DNA of 64,000 bases from Micromonospora andamanensis (GTDB lineage Bacteria > Actinomycetota > Actinomycetes > Mycobacteriales > Micromonosporaceae), in the NCBI RefSeq assembly GCF_016863495.1, contig NZ_BOOZ01000003.1:433309-497308 (forward strand), read 5' to 3'. Shown here piece by piece: positions 17,801 through 29,676 of this stretch. Numbering within the stretch: position 1 is the stretch's first letter; each line of letters starts with the position of its first letter. Below the pieces are notes generated by a model that searched no databases, was not told the origin of the DNA, and saw only the letters and a program-made list of their open reading frames with translations. The translations under genes were made by a program, and so were the position numbers.

Positions 17801-19520
17801 TCACCGGCGCGGCGCAGTTGAACTTCGCCCCGCTCGGGCCGGACGGGAACTGGTAGTCGTTGTACGCCTGGTTGTTGCCGTGGCAGTACGGCCAGCCGAA
17901 GTTGCCGGGCCGGTCGACGATGTTCCACTCGACCAGACCCTCCGGGCCCCGGTTGGCGTTGCTGGTGGTGGCGTCCGGGCCGTAGTCGGCTACGTAGAGC
18001 ACGTTGGTGACCCGGTCGATGCCGATCCGGAACGGGTTGCGCAGGCCCATCGCGTAGATCTCCGGGCGGGTCCGCGCGGTGCCCGGTGCGAAGAGGTTTC
18101 CGGCCGGGATGGTGTACGTCCCGTCGGCCTGCGGCCGGATCCGGAGCACCTTTCCGCGCAGATCGTTTGTGTTCCCGGCGGTGCGCTGCGAGTCGTAGTC
18201 CGACCGGCCGGAGCGCTCGTCCAGCGGGCTGTAGCCACTGGACTCGAAGGGGTTTGTGTTGTCCCCGGTGGCCAGGTACAGGTTGCCGGCCGAGTCGAAG
18301 GTCATCGTCCCGCCCATGTGGCAGCAGGTGTTGCGCTGCGTGGGTACCTCCAGGACGACCCGCTCGCTGGACGGGCTGATCGTGTCCCCGGTGACGGTGA
18401 ACCGGGACAGGTTGTTGCGGGAGCCGCCCGCGCTCGGGGCGTAGTAGAGCCAGACCCACCCGTTGCTGGCGAAGTTCGGGTCGAGTCGGATGCCGAGGAG
18501 GCCGTCCTCGTTACCCGCGAAGACGCTCAGCCGCAGCGCGGTGACCGTCTGGCCGGTGTCCGGCTTGATGATCTGCACCCGGCCGTCGCGTTCGATGTAG
18601 AAGACCCGGCCGTCGGGCGCGATGTCCAGCTCCATCGGGTTGCTTGTGTTGCTGTCCAGCGTCACCTTCTCGAAGCTGGCGGCTCGGCCGGCACCGCAGT
18701 CGGCGTGCACCACCCCGGCCGCGGTCTGGATACCACCGAGGAGGTGTTGCCGGAACTCGGCGTTGGCGAAGGAGTCCTGGGTGTGCCCGCCACCTGTGTA
18801 CCAGGACCGGCCACCGTCGAAGTTCTGGCACCAGGCGATCGGGTGGTCGTGCCCCATCGCCCCGCTGCCCGGGCTGTAGCTGCGCTCGTCGAGGGAGGCC
18901 AGCACCTGCACCTGGCGGGCGCGGGGGTTGGTGCGGAAGTTGTACCACTCGTCGAAACGGGACCACCGGTCCGGCAGGTGCCGGGTCGACTCGTGGGTGG
19001 TGTCCTCGACCTTCACCGTGGCCGTCTGGTTGGCCGGGTGGCTGTTGAAGTAGGCACCGACCAGCTGGCCGTACCAGGCCCAGTCGTATTCGGTGTCGGA
19101 CGCGGCGTGCACGCCGACGTAACCGCCGCCGGCGCGGATGTAGCGCTCGAAGGCCGCCTGCTGGCTGGCGTTGAGCACGTCACCCGTGGTCGACAACCAG
19201 ATGACCGCTTTGAACCTGGCCAGGTTGGTGTCGGAGAAGGCGGCGCTGTCCTCGGTGGTGGTGACGGTGAACCCGTTGGCCGTGCCGAGTTGCTGGATCG
19301 CGCTGATGCCGGCCGGGATCGAGTCGTGCCGGAATCCGGCGGTCTTGGAGAAGACGAGGACGGAGTACGGCTCCGCCTCCGCCGCGGCGACGGGCGCGGC
19401 GGCCCGGGCGGCGGCCGGGCCGATGATCGGGGCCGGTGCGGCGGTCAGGATGAGTACAAGGGCGAGTAGCGCCGTGGTCGCTGCGGCGAGCGGTGCTCGC
19501 CGCCGACGGGGTCGGGGCAC
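14853..19520 (-). CDS. Exported ThuA / PQQ-type sugar dehydrogenase / PKD multidomain protein (shorter paralogue)
   Basis: A 1555-residue secreted protein collinear with its 1941-residue neighbour: Arg-rich signal peptide (about 1-40), ThuA-like domain (SVLVFSKTAGFRHDSIPAG), glucose/sorbosone-dehydrogenase-type propeller, PKD, CBM6-like module, second PKD and two laminin-G-like modules. It ends at FDYFRLTPG after the second laminin-like module, so it lacks the Ig-like repeats and FIMAH tail. The pair arose by tandem duplication, with tail loss or gain afterwards. The start is GTG 19520 behind AGAGGAG at 6 bases, the same arrangement as the neighbour. Each gene has its own promoter region, and the hairpin at 14791-14826 divides them. 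Confidence 0.9.
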   Translation of the reverse strand: MPRPRRRRAPLAAATTALLALVLILTAAPAPIIGPAAARAAAPVAAAEAEPYSVLVFSKTAGFRHDSIPAGISAIQQLGTANGFTVTTTEDSAAFSDTNLARFKAVIWLSTTGDVLNASQQAAFERYIRAGGGYVGVHAASDTEYDWAWYGQLVGAYFNSHPANQTATVKVEDTTHESTRHLPDRWSRFDEWYNFRTNPRARQVQVLASLDERSYSPGSGAMGHDHPIAWCQNFDGGRSWYTGGGHTQDSFANAEFRQHLLGGIQTAAGVVHADCGAGRAASFEKVTLDSNTSNPMELDIAPDGRVFYIERDGRVQIIKPDTGQTVTALRLSVFAGNEDGLLGIRLDPNFASNGWVWLYYAPSAGGSRNNLSRFTVTGDTISPSSERVVLEVPTQRNTCCHMGGTMTFDSAGNLYLATGDNTNPFESSGYSPLDERSGRSDYDSQRTAGNTNDLRGKVLRIRPQADGTYTIPAGNLFAPGTARTRPEIYAMGLRNPFRIGIDRVTNVLYVADYGPDATTSNANRGPEGLVEWNIVDRPGNFGWPYCHGNNQAYNDYQFPSGPSGAKFNCAAPVNNSPNNTGLTNLPAAIPATVDYGYGGNSRFPEIGGGGAPMAGPVYRYDPTISSRRQWPAYFDGKSIFGEWNQSRMYTMQVSRDGKSLVDINRILDQMTFVRPMDFEFGPDGALYLIEWGSGFGGNNDNSGVYRIDYTAGARAPIAVASANPTSGAPPLAVTFSSAGSRDPDGGALTYAWTFGDGGTSTQANPTHTYTSSGSYTAQLRVTNPAGRSAVANVPVTVGNTAPTVTIEFPPDGGFFAWGDQVAYTVKVTDPEDGTVDCDDVELQVLLGHDEHAHPLERHTGCTGTVQTQLADGHGADANVFTVLEATYTDKGGSDGAEPQTGRALVVLQPKRKQAEYYSATGRVTGATGGGTAGVERETTGDTAGGGQNIGFIEDGDWWSVSPASLTGVTSIQFRVASATSGGRIEVRAGAANGPLITTATVAGTGGWQTYTDITAQIPNGAAAEGALYFVARDPSGGSGTLFNVNWMDFVGPGVSGNAPPTVAATATPTSGTGPLAVTFTGTATDPDGDTPLTYAWDFGDGATANTLSATHTYTTPGSYTATLTVTDSRGARGQASVPIRVDGAGNPCQGEQGPQRSDEFTGTSLDLQRWTGVVRGNTSYSVADGSLRLPTAAGDLYGTRNDATNLVLQPAPSGAWQATTRVTLAARADYQQAGLLIYGNDDNYAKLDLLYGGSRRVEFIRESAGTPRNESTDSTAAPTGDTIHLRLTSDGTNLTAAYSTDGQTFTAVGRSAALAGITNPRIGLFALNGGTTAPVVNAQFDWFRITPDVTTSVVTPSDEFTGGSLEKCRWNAIVREDATRYRVTDGALRIDVPNGDIYGTGNTGPTNFILQNSPAGNWTMQTRVDGSLLNEQYQQAGLLVYADDDNYLKFDYVTDNAAGQAVSRRIEFRSEVGGAVQSTQPQATGLTQGIWHLRLTRSGSTFTAAYSADGTSWTSLGSLTSTAVGTTPRVGLFTLGANQTAAKTAAFDYFRLTPG
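18570..18682. repeat. 113-bp identical tract (copy 2)
   Basis: Partner of 13600-13712. A long identical block inside otherwise diverged paralogues is typical of gene conversion. Confidence 0.85.
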
Positions 19521-19879
19521 GAAGATCTCCTCTGTCCGTGGTACGGGCCGGAGTGGACGGCGGTGGTCACTCCGCGTCGGTCCGAGCGCCCATACCTGAC
19601 GAGCGAGGTCTGGGTGGCGACAAGCCGATCCGATCACTTAATTGGCGTTAGTGAATCTAGTTTCGAGCAAGGTGGACCCTTGTAACGTTTTGGTAACGGA
19701 GGTATTCCTTATTGGTGTGAGTCGCTGTATATCGGTGCCTTCCTCCGGTCGCCGTGCTGCCGCGAGTCGGTTCAGCAGACTGCGGCGAGTCCGCGTGACC
19801 GGGCAGTCCTCGCCCCAGCCGACGGCGCAGGACGGGGTTGGCGGAGCCGGCGAAACGACGTACGGTGACACCCAACGAA
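19521..19879. promoter_or_regulatory. Divergent intergenic region, 1555-aa gene / thi operon
   Basis: A non-coding stretch that must contain the promoter of the minus-strand gene (start 19520) and that of the thiamin operon. The AT-rich part at about 19630-19740 includes the shared motif 19683-19696. No coding potential on either strand convinces me. Confidence 0.5.
19683..19696 (-). promoter_or_regulatory. Putative operator shared with the 1941-aa gene
   Basis: TAACGTTTTGGTAA on the + strand, 163 bp upstream of GTG 19520. See the matching site at 14733-14746. Confidence 0.45.
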
Positions 19880-19966
19880 CCCACGGGAGCCCGGTGTACC
19901 GGGCTGAGAGGGGGGCTGTGAGCCCCCGACCGTCGAACCTGATCCGGGTAATGCCGGCGCAGGGAG
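19880..19966 (+). ncRNA. TPP riboswitch (THI element)
   Basis: All conserved blocks of the thiamin pyrophosphate aptamer are visible: CGGGAGCCCGGT at the 5' helix, GGGCTGAGAGG (pyrimidine-sensing arm; CTGAGA), a GC-rich P3 hairpin (GGGGGCTGTGAGCCCCC), then ACCTGATCCGGGTAATGCCG and CGCAGGGAG. It lies immediately upstream of thiE. The closing GGGAGGAG doubles as the thiE Shine-Dalgarno, so TPP binding most likely blocks translation initiation and shuts off the operon. Confidence 0.95.
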
Positions 19967-19976
19967 GAGTGTTGCC

Positions 19977-20603
19977 GTGCCGTCCCTGGGACGACTGCAT
20001 CTGATCACCGACACCCGACCCGGGCGGGATCCGCTCGCCGTGCTTGATGCCGTGCTGCCGGTGGCCCGTACCGAGCTTGTGGTGCAGGTCCGGGTCGAGG
20101 ACAGCGCTACCGACCGGCAGGCGTACGAGCTGACCCGGCGGGTGCTGGCCCGCTGCACGCCGTACGGGGTGCCCTGCCTGGTCAACGACCGACTGCACGT
20201 GGGGTTGGCCACCGGTGCCGCAGGCGGTCACGTCGGTGCCGACGACCTGCCCGTGGCAGCGGCCCGGCAGGTGCTGGGCCCGGCTGCGGTGCTGGGTGCC
20301 ACCGCTCGGGAACCGGCAACCGCACTCGCGGCGGTCACTGACGGGGCGAGCTACCTGGGTGTCGGGCCGTGCCGCGCCACCACCACCAAGGACGGGCTGC
20401 CACCGCCGATAGGTGTGGCAGGTGTCCGGGCGGTGGTCGAGGCGGTCGAGGTGCCGGTGATCGCCATCGGTGGGGTGACGGCGGCGGACGTGCCCGAGTT
20501 GCGGGCCGCCGGCGCGTACGGGGTGGCGGTGATCGGTGCGCTCTCCGGGGCCACCGATCCCGCCCGCGCCGCCGCCGACCTGGTTCGGGCGCTGACATGG
20601 TGA
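19977..20603 (+). CDS. thiE: Thiamine-phosphate synthase / TenI-like protein
   Basis: A 208-residue TIM-barrel protein of the ThiE/TenI family. ThiE couples HMP-PP with the thiazole phosphate to give thiamin phosphate. Visible motifs are VNDR (about 63), HVGADDLP, GATA, GVGPCRATTTKDG and PVIAIGGV. The usual QLREK strand reads VQVRVED here, so the catalytic Arg is kept but the following Lys position is changed. A second family member lies in the same operon with the opposite pattern, so either could be the synthase or the TenI thiazole tautomerase. The GTG start 19977 follows GGGAGGAG by 7 bases inside the riboswitch 3' end. Confidence 0.85.
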   Translation: MPSLGRLHLITDTRPGRDPLAVLDAVLPVARTELVVQVRVEDSATDRQAYELTRRVLARCTPYGVPCLVNDRLHVGLATGAAGGHVGADDLPVAAARQVLGPAAVLGATAREPATALAAVTDGASYLGVGPCRATTTKDGLPPPIGVAGVRAVVEAVEVPVIAIGGVTAADVPELRAAGAYGVAVIGALSGATDPARAAADLVRALTW

Positions 20604-21766
20604 CCGGTGATCCCGCCACCACCTACCTGACGCGGCACCGGCCGGATGTGGCAGTCGTGGGGGGCGGCCCGATCGGCTGGGCGGTGGCCTGGCGGTGCGC
20701 CACCCGTGGCATGCGGGTGGTGGTGCACGATCCGGCGCCCGGATCCGGTGCCTCACACGTGGCCGCCGGAATGCTGGCGCCGGTCGCCGAGGCGTACTTC
20801 GGCGAGCGGGAGCTGACCGGCCTGCTTACCGAGTCGGCCGGCCGGTGGCCCGGGTTCGCCGCCGCACTCACCGAGGCGACCGGCACCGACATCGGCTACC
20901 GGACCGAGGGCACCCTGATGGTCGGGCTCACCGCCGACGACCTAGCCGAGGCGCGCCGGCTCTGGGCGTACCAGCAGGGGTTGGGGTTGCCTGTGACCCC
21001 GCTGCGCCCGTCCCAGCTGCGCGAGCGCGAGCCGGCGTTGGCGCCCCGGGTGCGCGGCGGCGCGCTCGCTGCCACCGACCACCAGGTCGATCCGCGCCGG
21101 CTGGTGCCGGCGCTGCGGCTGGCGGCGGAGCAGGCGGGAGCGGTGCTGGTCGCCGAGCCGGTACGCCGGCTGTCCGACATCACGGCCGGCGTGACAGTGG
21201 TCGCCGCCGGTTGCGGCGCGGCGGCACTTACCGGCCTGCCGGTCCGTCCGGTGAAGGGACAGGTGCTGCGGCTGCGCGCGCCCGATGGCGGGCCGCCAGG
21301 CTTCCGGCACGTGATCCGGGGGTACGCCGACGGCGCGCACGTCTACCTGGTGCCGCGGGACAGCGGCGAGGTGGTCGTCGGTGCGACCGTAGAGGAACGG
21401 TCCGACCTGGACATCTCCGCCGGAGCGGTGCTGCGGCTGCTGCGGGCCGCCGTCGACCTGCTGCCGGAGATCGCCGAGTACGACCTGGTGGAGACGTTGG
21501 CGGGGTTGCGCCCAGGTACGCCGGACAACGCTCCGATCCTGGGGCCGTTGCCGGGGCACCCGGACGTGATCATCGCCGCCGGTCACCACCGACACGGGAT
21601 CGTCCTCACGCCGGTCACCGCAGACCTGATCACCGAACTGATCATCGGAGGTGGCAGCGCTGACCCGCTGCTCGCTCCCTTCCGGCCGGACCGGTTCGCC
21701 GACCTGCCGGACGTGGTGGGCGCGGCTGCCGCCGGCAGCACCTCCCAGCCAGCGACGGAGGGATGA
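20597..21766 (+). CDS. thiO: Glycine oxidase ThiO
   Basis: A 389-residue FAD-dependent D-amino acid/glycine oxidase that makes dehydroglycine for thiazole assembly. The FAD-binding dinucleotide fold is VAVVGGGPIGWAVAWRCA (about 14-31), with GASHVAAGMLAP close behind and the C-terminal LRPGTPDNAPILGPLPG and GHHRHGI segments typical of ThiO. ATG 20597 overlaps the end of thiE (stop 20601-20603), giving translational coupling. It is followed at 3 bp by thiS. Confidence 0.93.
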   Translation: MVTGDPATTYLTRHRPDVAVVGGGPIGWAVAWRCATRGMRVVVHDPAPGSGASHVAAGMLAPVAEAYFGERELTGLLTESAGRWPGFAAALTEATGTDIGYRTEGTLMVGLTADDLAEARRLWAYQQGLGLPVTPLRPSQLREREPALAPRVRGGALAATDHQVDPRRLVPALRLAAEQAGAVLVAEPVRRLSDITAGVTVVAAGCGAAALTGLPVRPVKGQVLRLRAPDGGPPGFRHVIRGYADGAHVYLVPRDSGEVVVGATVEERSDLDISAGAVLRLLRAAVDLLPEIAEYDLVETLAGLRPGTPDNAPILGPLPGHPDVIIAAGHHRHGIVLTPVTADLITELIIGGGSADPLLAPFRPDRFADLPDVVGAAAAGSTSQPATEG

Positions 21767-21769
21767 CTC

Positions 21770-26067
<4,298 letters not shown>

Positions 26068-26109
26068 TCGCGTCGGGCCGGGGGACGAGGATGTCTTGAG
26101 CGCCCGTAT

Positions 26110-26139
26110 GTCTGGGTGACATGATCATGTCACCCAGAC
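26110..26139. repeat. Perfect 30-bp palindrome
   Basis: GTCTGGGTGACATGA is followed directly by its exact reverse complement, with no spacer. It lies 43 bp after the thiC stop and 33 bp before the stop of the converging membrane protein gene. It may act as a bidirectional terminator, a protein-binding site or a repeat element. The loop-free symmetry favours DNA binding over an RNA hairpin. Confidence 0.8.
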
Positions 26140-26171
26140 GTGAGGTGCTCAACACTCACTGTGCTCCACCC

Positions 26172-28235
26172 TCAGCGCTTGTGGTGCCGTCCGGTCGAGC
26201 GCAGGGAGCGGCGGGGCTCCTTCGGCGGCGTCGGTTCGTCGTCGTCAAGTGGCCGGCTGAGCCCGGCGACCCAGTCCACGTACTCCTCGTCGTGGGCCGG
26301 CAGCGGCTCGTCCTGATCGGTCGCCGCACCCTCTCCGGAGCGGGACCTGCCCCGCCGGAACAGCCCGCGTCGGCCCTTCTCCGGCTCGCCGTCCGGCTGG
26401 ACGTCCTCGGGCCGGACGGCAGGTGGTTTCGTGAAGGCGGCCGACAGGTCCCGGGCGGCGGCCGACGTCTCGATGGAGACTTCCGGGGTCTCCGGGAGAG
26501 TCGCCGCGATGCCGGCCGCGGTCGGCGCGTCGGACCCGGCCGTCGCCCGCCCGAGATCGGGCAACGCGAACTGCCGTGGCCGAGGTGTCGCCCCGGGCGA
26601 CTCCGCCCCCACCGCGTCGGCCTCGGCACTACCGGCCGGTGCCGGCTCGATGACAGGTGTGTCCTGCGCCGCCGCTGTCCCGGGCGACGGAACGGCCTCC
26701 GGAGCCGGGACAGTGACCGGAGCTTCGGCTCCGGCCGGGGCCGACGCCGGGACTGCTGCGGGAGCCGAGGTCGGGGCTGGCGCCGGGGCCGGAACTCGGG
26801 TCGGGGCTTGGGCTGGGGTCCGGGGCGTGCGGGTGCGTCGAGGCGTCGGGGTCTTGCCGACGGGATCCGCCGACGCCTCCGTCTCCACGGTGGTGGGTGC
26901 CGTCCGGGGAAGGTCGCTGCCGTCACCCACCGGAGCCGGATCGGTCGCCCCGGGCTTGCCGTCGGCCTGGCCGACAGCACCGAGGCGTTCGCTGTCGTCT
27001 GAGCGCGCGTCGTCCCGAGGGCGCTCGCTGTCCTCGACCGGTGCGTCGATCGTCGGTGCGGCTGCCTGTCGTGGGGCTGCCTGCGGTGCTGCTGCCTGTG
27101 CTGCGGTTGCCTGTGGTGCGGGGACGGCGACGGCCTCGGTGCGGGCGCCCGCAGTGCTGGCGGTCGGCGTGGTCGTCACGGCGGACGGGTCGGTGTGCGC
27201 GATCGGCCAGTGCCAGTGCGGCGGTGAACCGTCAGCGGTGGCCGGGGCGTCAGCGGTGGCCGGGACGTCAGCCGAGGCACCGGCCGACGAGGGAAGCGCG
27301 GGGGTCGCGGGCAGCGGCTGGAGGATGGCGGTCGGCTCGATGGCGGTCCTGCTGGCGGGCGCGGCGGCTCGCTGGGTGAGCCAGCCGGTGGCCGTCCAGG
27401 GCAGCAGGGCAGCCGCAGCCGACCCGAGCGCGCCGACCACCACAGCGATAAGCGCCGCGTAGTAGGGGGTCAGCTGGTACCGATCGCCGGGGTCACCGGG
27501 ACCGGCGGCCAGGTAGGCGAACGCCACCAGAACCGGTCCGGCGACCCCGCTGGGTCCGCTGACCAGCGGCGGATGCCCACGCCACCGGGCCACCGCCGCA
27601 GTCGTCGCACCGGCCAGCAGGGTCACCATCGGCAGCAGCAGCAGGGCCAGTTGCTGCGCGGTGCCGGCGGTGAGCCAGGCCGGTTCCAGCACGCCGAGGC
27701 GTACCGGGGTCAGTGGTCCGGTCGCCCCCAGCGACGGCAGCACCGAGAGCAACGCGAGCAGCCAGACCACCGCTGCGACAGCCGCCATGTTCCAGGCCAA
27801 CGGGGGCCGGACCAGCACGGCCAGCGCGGCACCGGCGCCGACCACCGCGCCGAGACCGGCGCAGATGGCCACGGCCCAGACCGGATCGACCGAGATGAGT
27901 TCGGCGCTGCGGGCCGGCTGCATGCACAGCGGCGCCACGACCGTGGCACCCAGCGCGGCGCTGCCCGCGACGGCCAGTTGCCGGGCAGTGCCGGTGAGCT
28001 GCCCACCGGGCCGGGCCAGCCGTTCGGTGAGCACGGCACCGATGACTGCGGCGTTCGTGGCGAACCAGCCGGCCCAGACGAGCTGTGCCGGCCACTGGTT
28101 GATGCTCGCGCCGGTGAAGGTGCCGGTGAGCCGGACGATCCCGAAGCCGAAGGCGAGGCCGAGCTGACCGGCACCGGCCAGCAGGCTCACGCCGAAGGCG
28201 GTGAACAGTAGTCGGCTCGATGTCCGATGGGCCAT
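26172..28235 (-). CDS. Polytopic membrane protein with long disordered cytosolic tail
   Basis: A 687-residue protein of no family I can name. The first 300 or so residues form about eight hydrophobic helices (from LLFTAFGVSLLAGAGQLGLA onwards). The remaining 390 residues are Ala/Pro/Thr/Glu-rich and low in complexity (APAPAPTSAPAAVPASAPAG), ending in a basic RRSLRSTGRHHKR. ATG 28235 is chosen because TAACGT lies 7 bases upstream, a leaderless signature; the frame is open 10 codons further. It converges on thiC and diverges from nothing, standing as a single gene after the cupin. Confidence 0.8.
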   Translation of the reverse strand: MAHRTSSRLLFTAFGVSLLAGAGQLGLAFGFGIVRLTGTFTGASINQWPAQLVWAGWFATNAAVIGAVLTERLARPGGQLTGTARQLAVAGSAALGATVVAPLCMQPARSAELISVDPVWAVAICAGLGAVVGAGAALAVLVRPPLAWNMAAVAAVVWLLALLSVLPSLGATGPLTPVRLGVLEPAWLTAGTAQQLALLLLPMVTLLAGATTAAVARWRGHPPLVSGPSGVAGPVLVAFAYLAAGPGDPGDRYQLTPYYAALIAVVVGALGSAAAALLPWTATGWLTQRAAAPASRTAIEPTAILQPLPATPALPSSAGASADVPATADAPATADGSPPHWHWPIAHTDPSAVTTTPTASTAGARTEAVAVPAPQATAAQAAAPQAAPRQAAAPTIDAPVEDSERPRDDARSDDSERLGAVGQADGKPGATDPAPVGDGSDLPRTAPTTVETEASADPVGKTPTPRRTRTPRTPAQAPTRVPAPAPAPTSAPAAVPASAPAGAEAPVTVPAPEAVPSPGTAAAQDTPVIEPAPAGSAEADAVGAESPGATPRPRQFALPDLGRATAGSDAPTAAGIAATLPETPEVSIETSAAARDLSAAFTKPPAVRPEDVQPDGEPEKGRRGLFRRGRSRSGEGAATDQDEPLPAHDEEYVDWVAGLSRPLDDDEPTPPKEPRRSLRSTGRHHKR

Positions 28236-28248
28236 GACCGGCACGTTA
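28236..28248 (-). promoter_or_regulatory. Leaderless promoter -10 of the polytopic membrane protein gene
   Basis: TAACGT (complement of 28243-28248), 7-base gap, then ATG at 28235 on the minus strand. Confidence 0.5.
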
Positions 28249-28313
28249 CGGTCCGTTTCCACCAATCGCCACCGGCACGCCGTGGACGGACGTATGACCT
28301 GCTCGCGGCGGGT

Positions 28314-28643
28314 CTACTTGAGCTCGACCAGCCGGGCCAGGTATGTCGTGTCGCCGACGTTCGTGAGCATGTGCACCGCACCCGGATCGCGGTAGACCAC
28401 CCCGCCTGTCGGCTCGTCGGCGTCGATCCGCACGCCGTCGACGGTCTGGATGAGGTTCTTCGCGCCCTGAACGGCCACCACGAGGTAGGGGTGGTCGTGC
28501 CGGTGCAGCGGCTGGCGTTCACCGGGCGCCAACCGGATGTGCCAGACCCGGACCCGGTCGTTCTCGAAGACGATCTCCTGCCCCACCGGGCCGAGCGCCT
28601 GTGCGGGGTCGAGCGTGGAGACCTCGGGCGGCGTCTCGGTCAT
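28314..28643 (-). CDS. Small cupin-domain protein
   Basis: A 109-residue single-domain cupin. The metal-binding first motif appears as PGERQPLHRHDHPYLVVAVQG (two or three histidines), and the second as GAVHMLTNVGDT. Such proteins bind a metal and a small acid or act as oxygenases or isomerases; no substrate can be assigned. ATG 28643 overlaps the stop of the F420-type oxidoreductase by 4 bp, so the two are translated together and probably share a pathway. Confidence 0.85.
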   Translation of the reverse strand: MTETPPEVSTLDPAQALGPVGQEIVFENDRVRVWHIRLAPGERQPLHRHDHPYLVVAVQGAKNLIQTVDGVRIDADEPTGGVVYRDPGAVHMLTNVGDTTYLARLVELK

Positions 28644-29590
28644 CGGGTTCCGTCCAGTCGGGGGAGCACCTCGGCGGCGATTAGCTCCAGGTGGTCCAGG
28701 TCGGTGAGTTCGATCAGGCGGAGGTGCACCCGGGTGGCGCCGATCGCCGCGAACTCGCCGATCCGGTCGACAAGTTGCTGTGGTGAGCCGACCACCGGGT
28801 CCTCGGGCGGCAGGGCGCTCTTGACGTGCAGCGGCGCCGCTCGCCGACGGGCCTCGCTGTCGGTACGGCCGATCGCCACCACGATCCCGGCCGAGAGGGT
28901 CAACGGCTTGCGCCCGGTGCCGGGGCGGTCGACCCGGTGACACGCCTCCTGCACCCGTTCGTACGCCTCGCGCGCCTGCTCGACGCTTGTGAACGGGACG
29001 TTGAACTCGTCGGCGTACCGGGCGGCGAGTTCCGGGGTGCGCTTCGGGCCCCGCCCACCGACGATCACCGGTGGGCCCGGCGTCTGCACCGGTCTGGGCA
29101 GGGCCGGACAGTCGGTGAGCCGGTAGTGGTCACCGTCGTAGCTGAAGGTCCCGCCGGACGGGGTGCGCCACAGGCCGGTGATCACGTCGAGCTGCTCGGC
29201 GAGCCTGTCGAAACGTTCGCTGGTGCTGGGGAACGGGATGCCGTACGAGACGTGCTCCCGGGCGTACCAGCCGGCGCCGATGCCCAGCTCGACCCGGCCG
29301 CCGCTCATCTGGTCGACCTGGGCCACCATCACCGCCAGCGGGCCGGGCAGCCGGAAGGTCGCCGAGGTGACGAGCGTGCCCAACCGGATCCGGCTGGTCT
29401 CCCGGGCGAGCGCCGCCAGGGTCAGCCAGGCGTCGGTCGGCCCGGGTGGGGCCGGTTCGTCGCCCATCGCCTGGTAGTGGTCGGCCCGGAGGAAGGCGTC
29501 GAAACCGCCCTGTTCGGCGAGCCGGGCGAAGCGGAGCTGATCGTCGTAGGTGGCGCCCCGGTGCGGCTCGGTGAAGACGGCAACCCGCAT
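28640..29590 (-). CDS. LLM-class F420-dependent oxidoreductase
   Basis: A 316-residue luciferase-like monooxygenase-fold protein. Family features are the N-terminal MRVAVFTEPHRG, LVTSATFRLPGPLAVMVAQVDQMSGGRVELGIGAGWY (shown here as the classic LLM strand-helix block) and GRGPKRTPELAARYADEFNVP. This subgroup in actinobacteria generally uses F420 rather than FMN, which is inferred from the family. ATG 29590 starts two bases after a 27-codon ORF, whose stop and GTGAGC would provide coupling. The upstream genes encode an ABC ATPase of the SsuB/NrtD type, a context seen with sulfonate monooxygenases, but no sulfonate-specific residues can be claimed. Confidence 0.88.
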   Translation of the reverse strand: MRVAVFTEPHRGATYDDQLRFARLAEQGGFDAFLRADHYQAMGDEPAPPGPTDAWLTLAALARETSRIRLGTLVTSATFRLPGPLAVMVAQVDQMSGGRVELGIGAGWYAREHVSYGIPFPSTSERFDRLAEQLDVITGLWRTPSGGTFSYDGDHYRLTDCPALPRPVQTPGPPVIVGGRGPKRTPELAARYADEFNVPFTSVEQAREAYERVQEACHRVDRPGTGRKPLTLSAGIVVAIGRTDSEARRRAAPLHVKSALPPEDPVVGSPQQLVDRIGEFAAIGATRVHLRLIELTDLDHLELIAAEVLPRLDGTR

Positions 29591-29592
29591 GC

Positions 29593-29676
29593 TCACCACG
29601 CCACCTCGCTGCGCTCGGCGCCGCGATGAGGCACCATCGCACTGAGCCGAATGATTCGCTCGCCCTGCTCGCTCAT
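29593..29676 (-). CDS. Possible 27-residue small ORF
   Basis: ATG 29676 overlaps the ABC ATPase stop by 4 bp, follows GGAGGGACG, and reads 27 codons (beginning MSEQGERIIRL, ending GAERSEVAW) to a TGA only 2 bases before the oxidoreductase ATG. The arrangement is that of a translationally coupled gene. Against it, the GCCGAGCGCAGCGAGG part resembles repeats often seen between actinobacterial genes, and the residues suggest no fold. Confidence 0.35.
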   Translation of the reverse strand: MSEQGERIIRLSAMVPHRGAERSEVAW

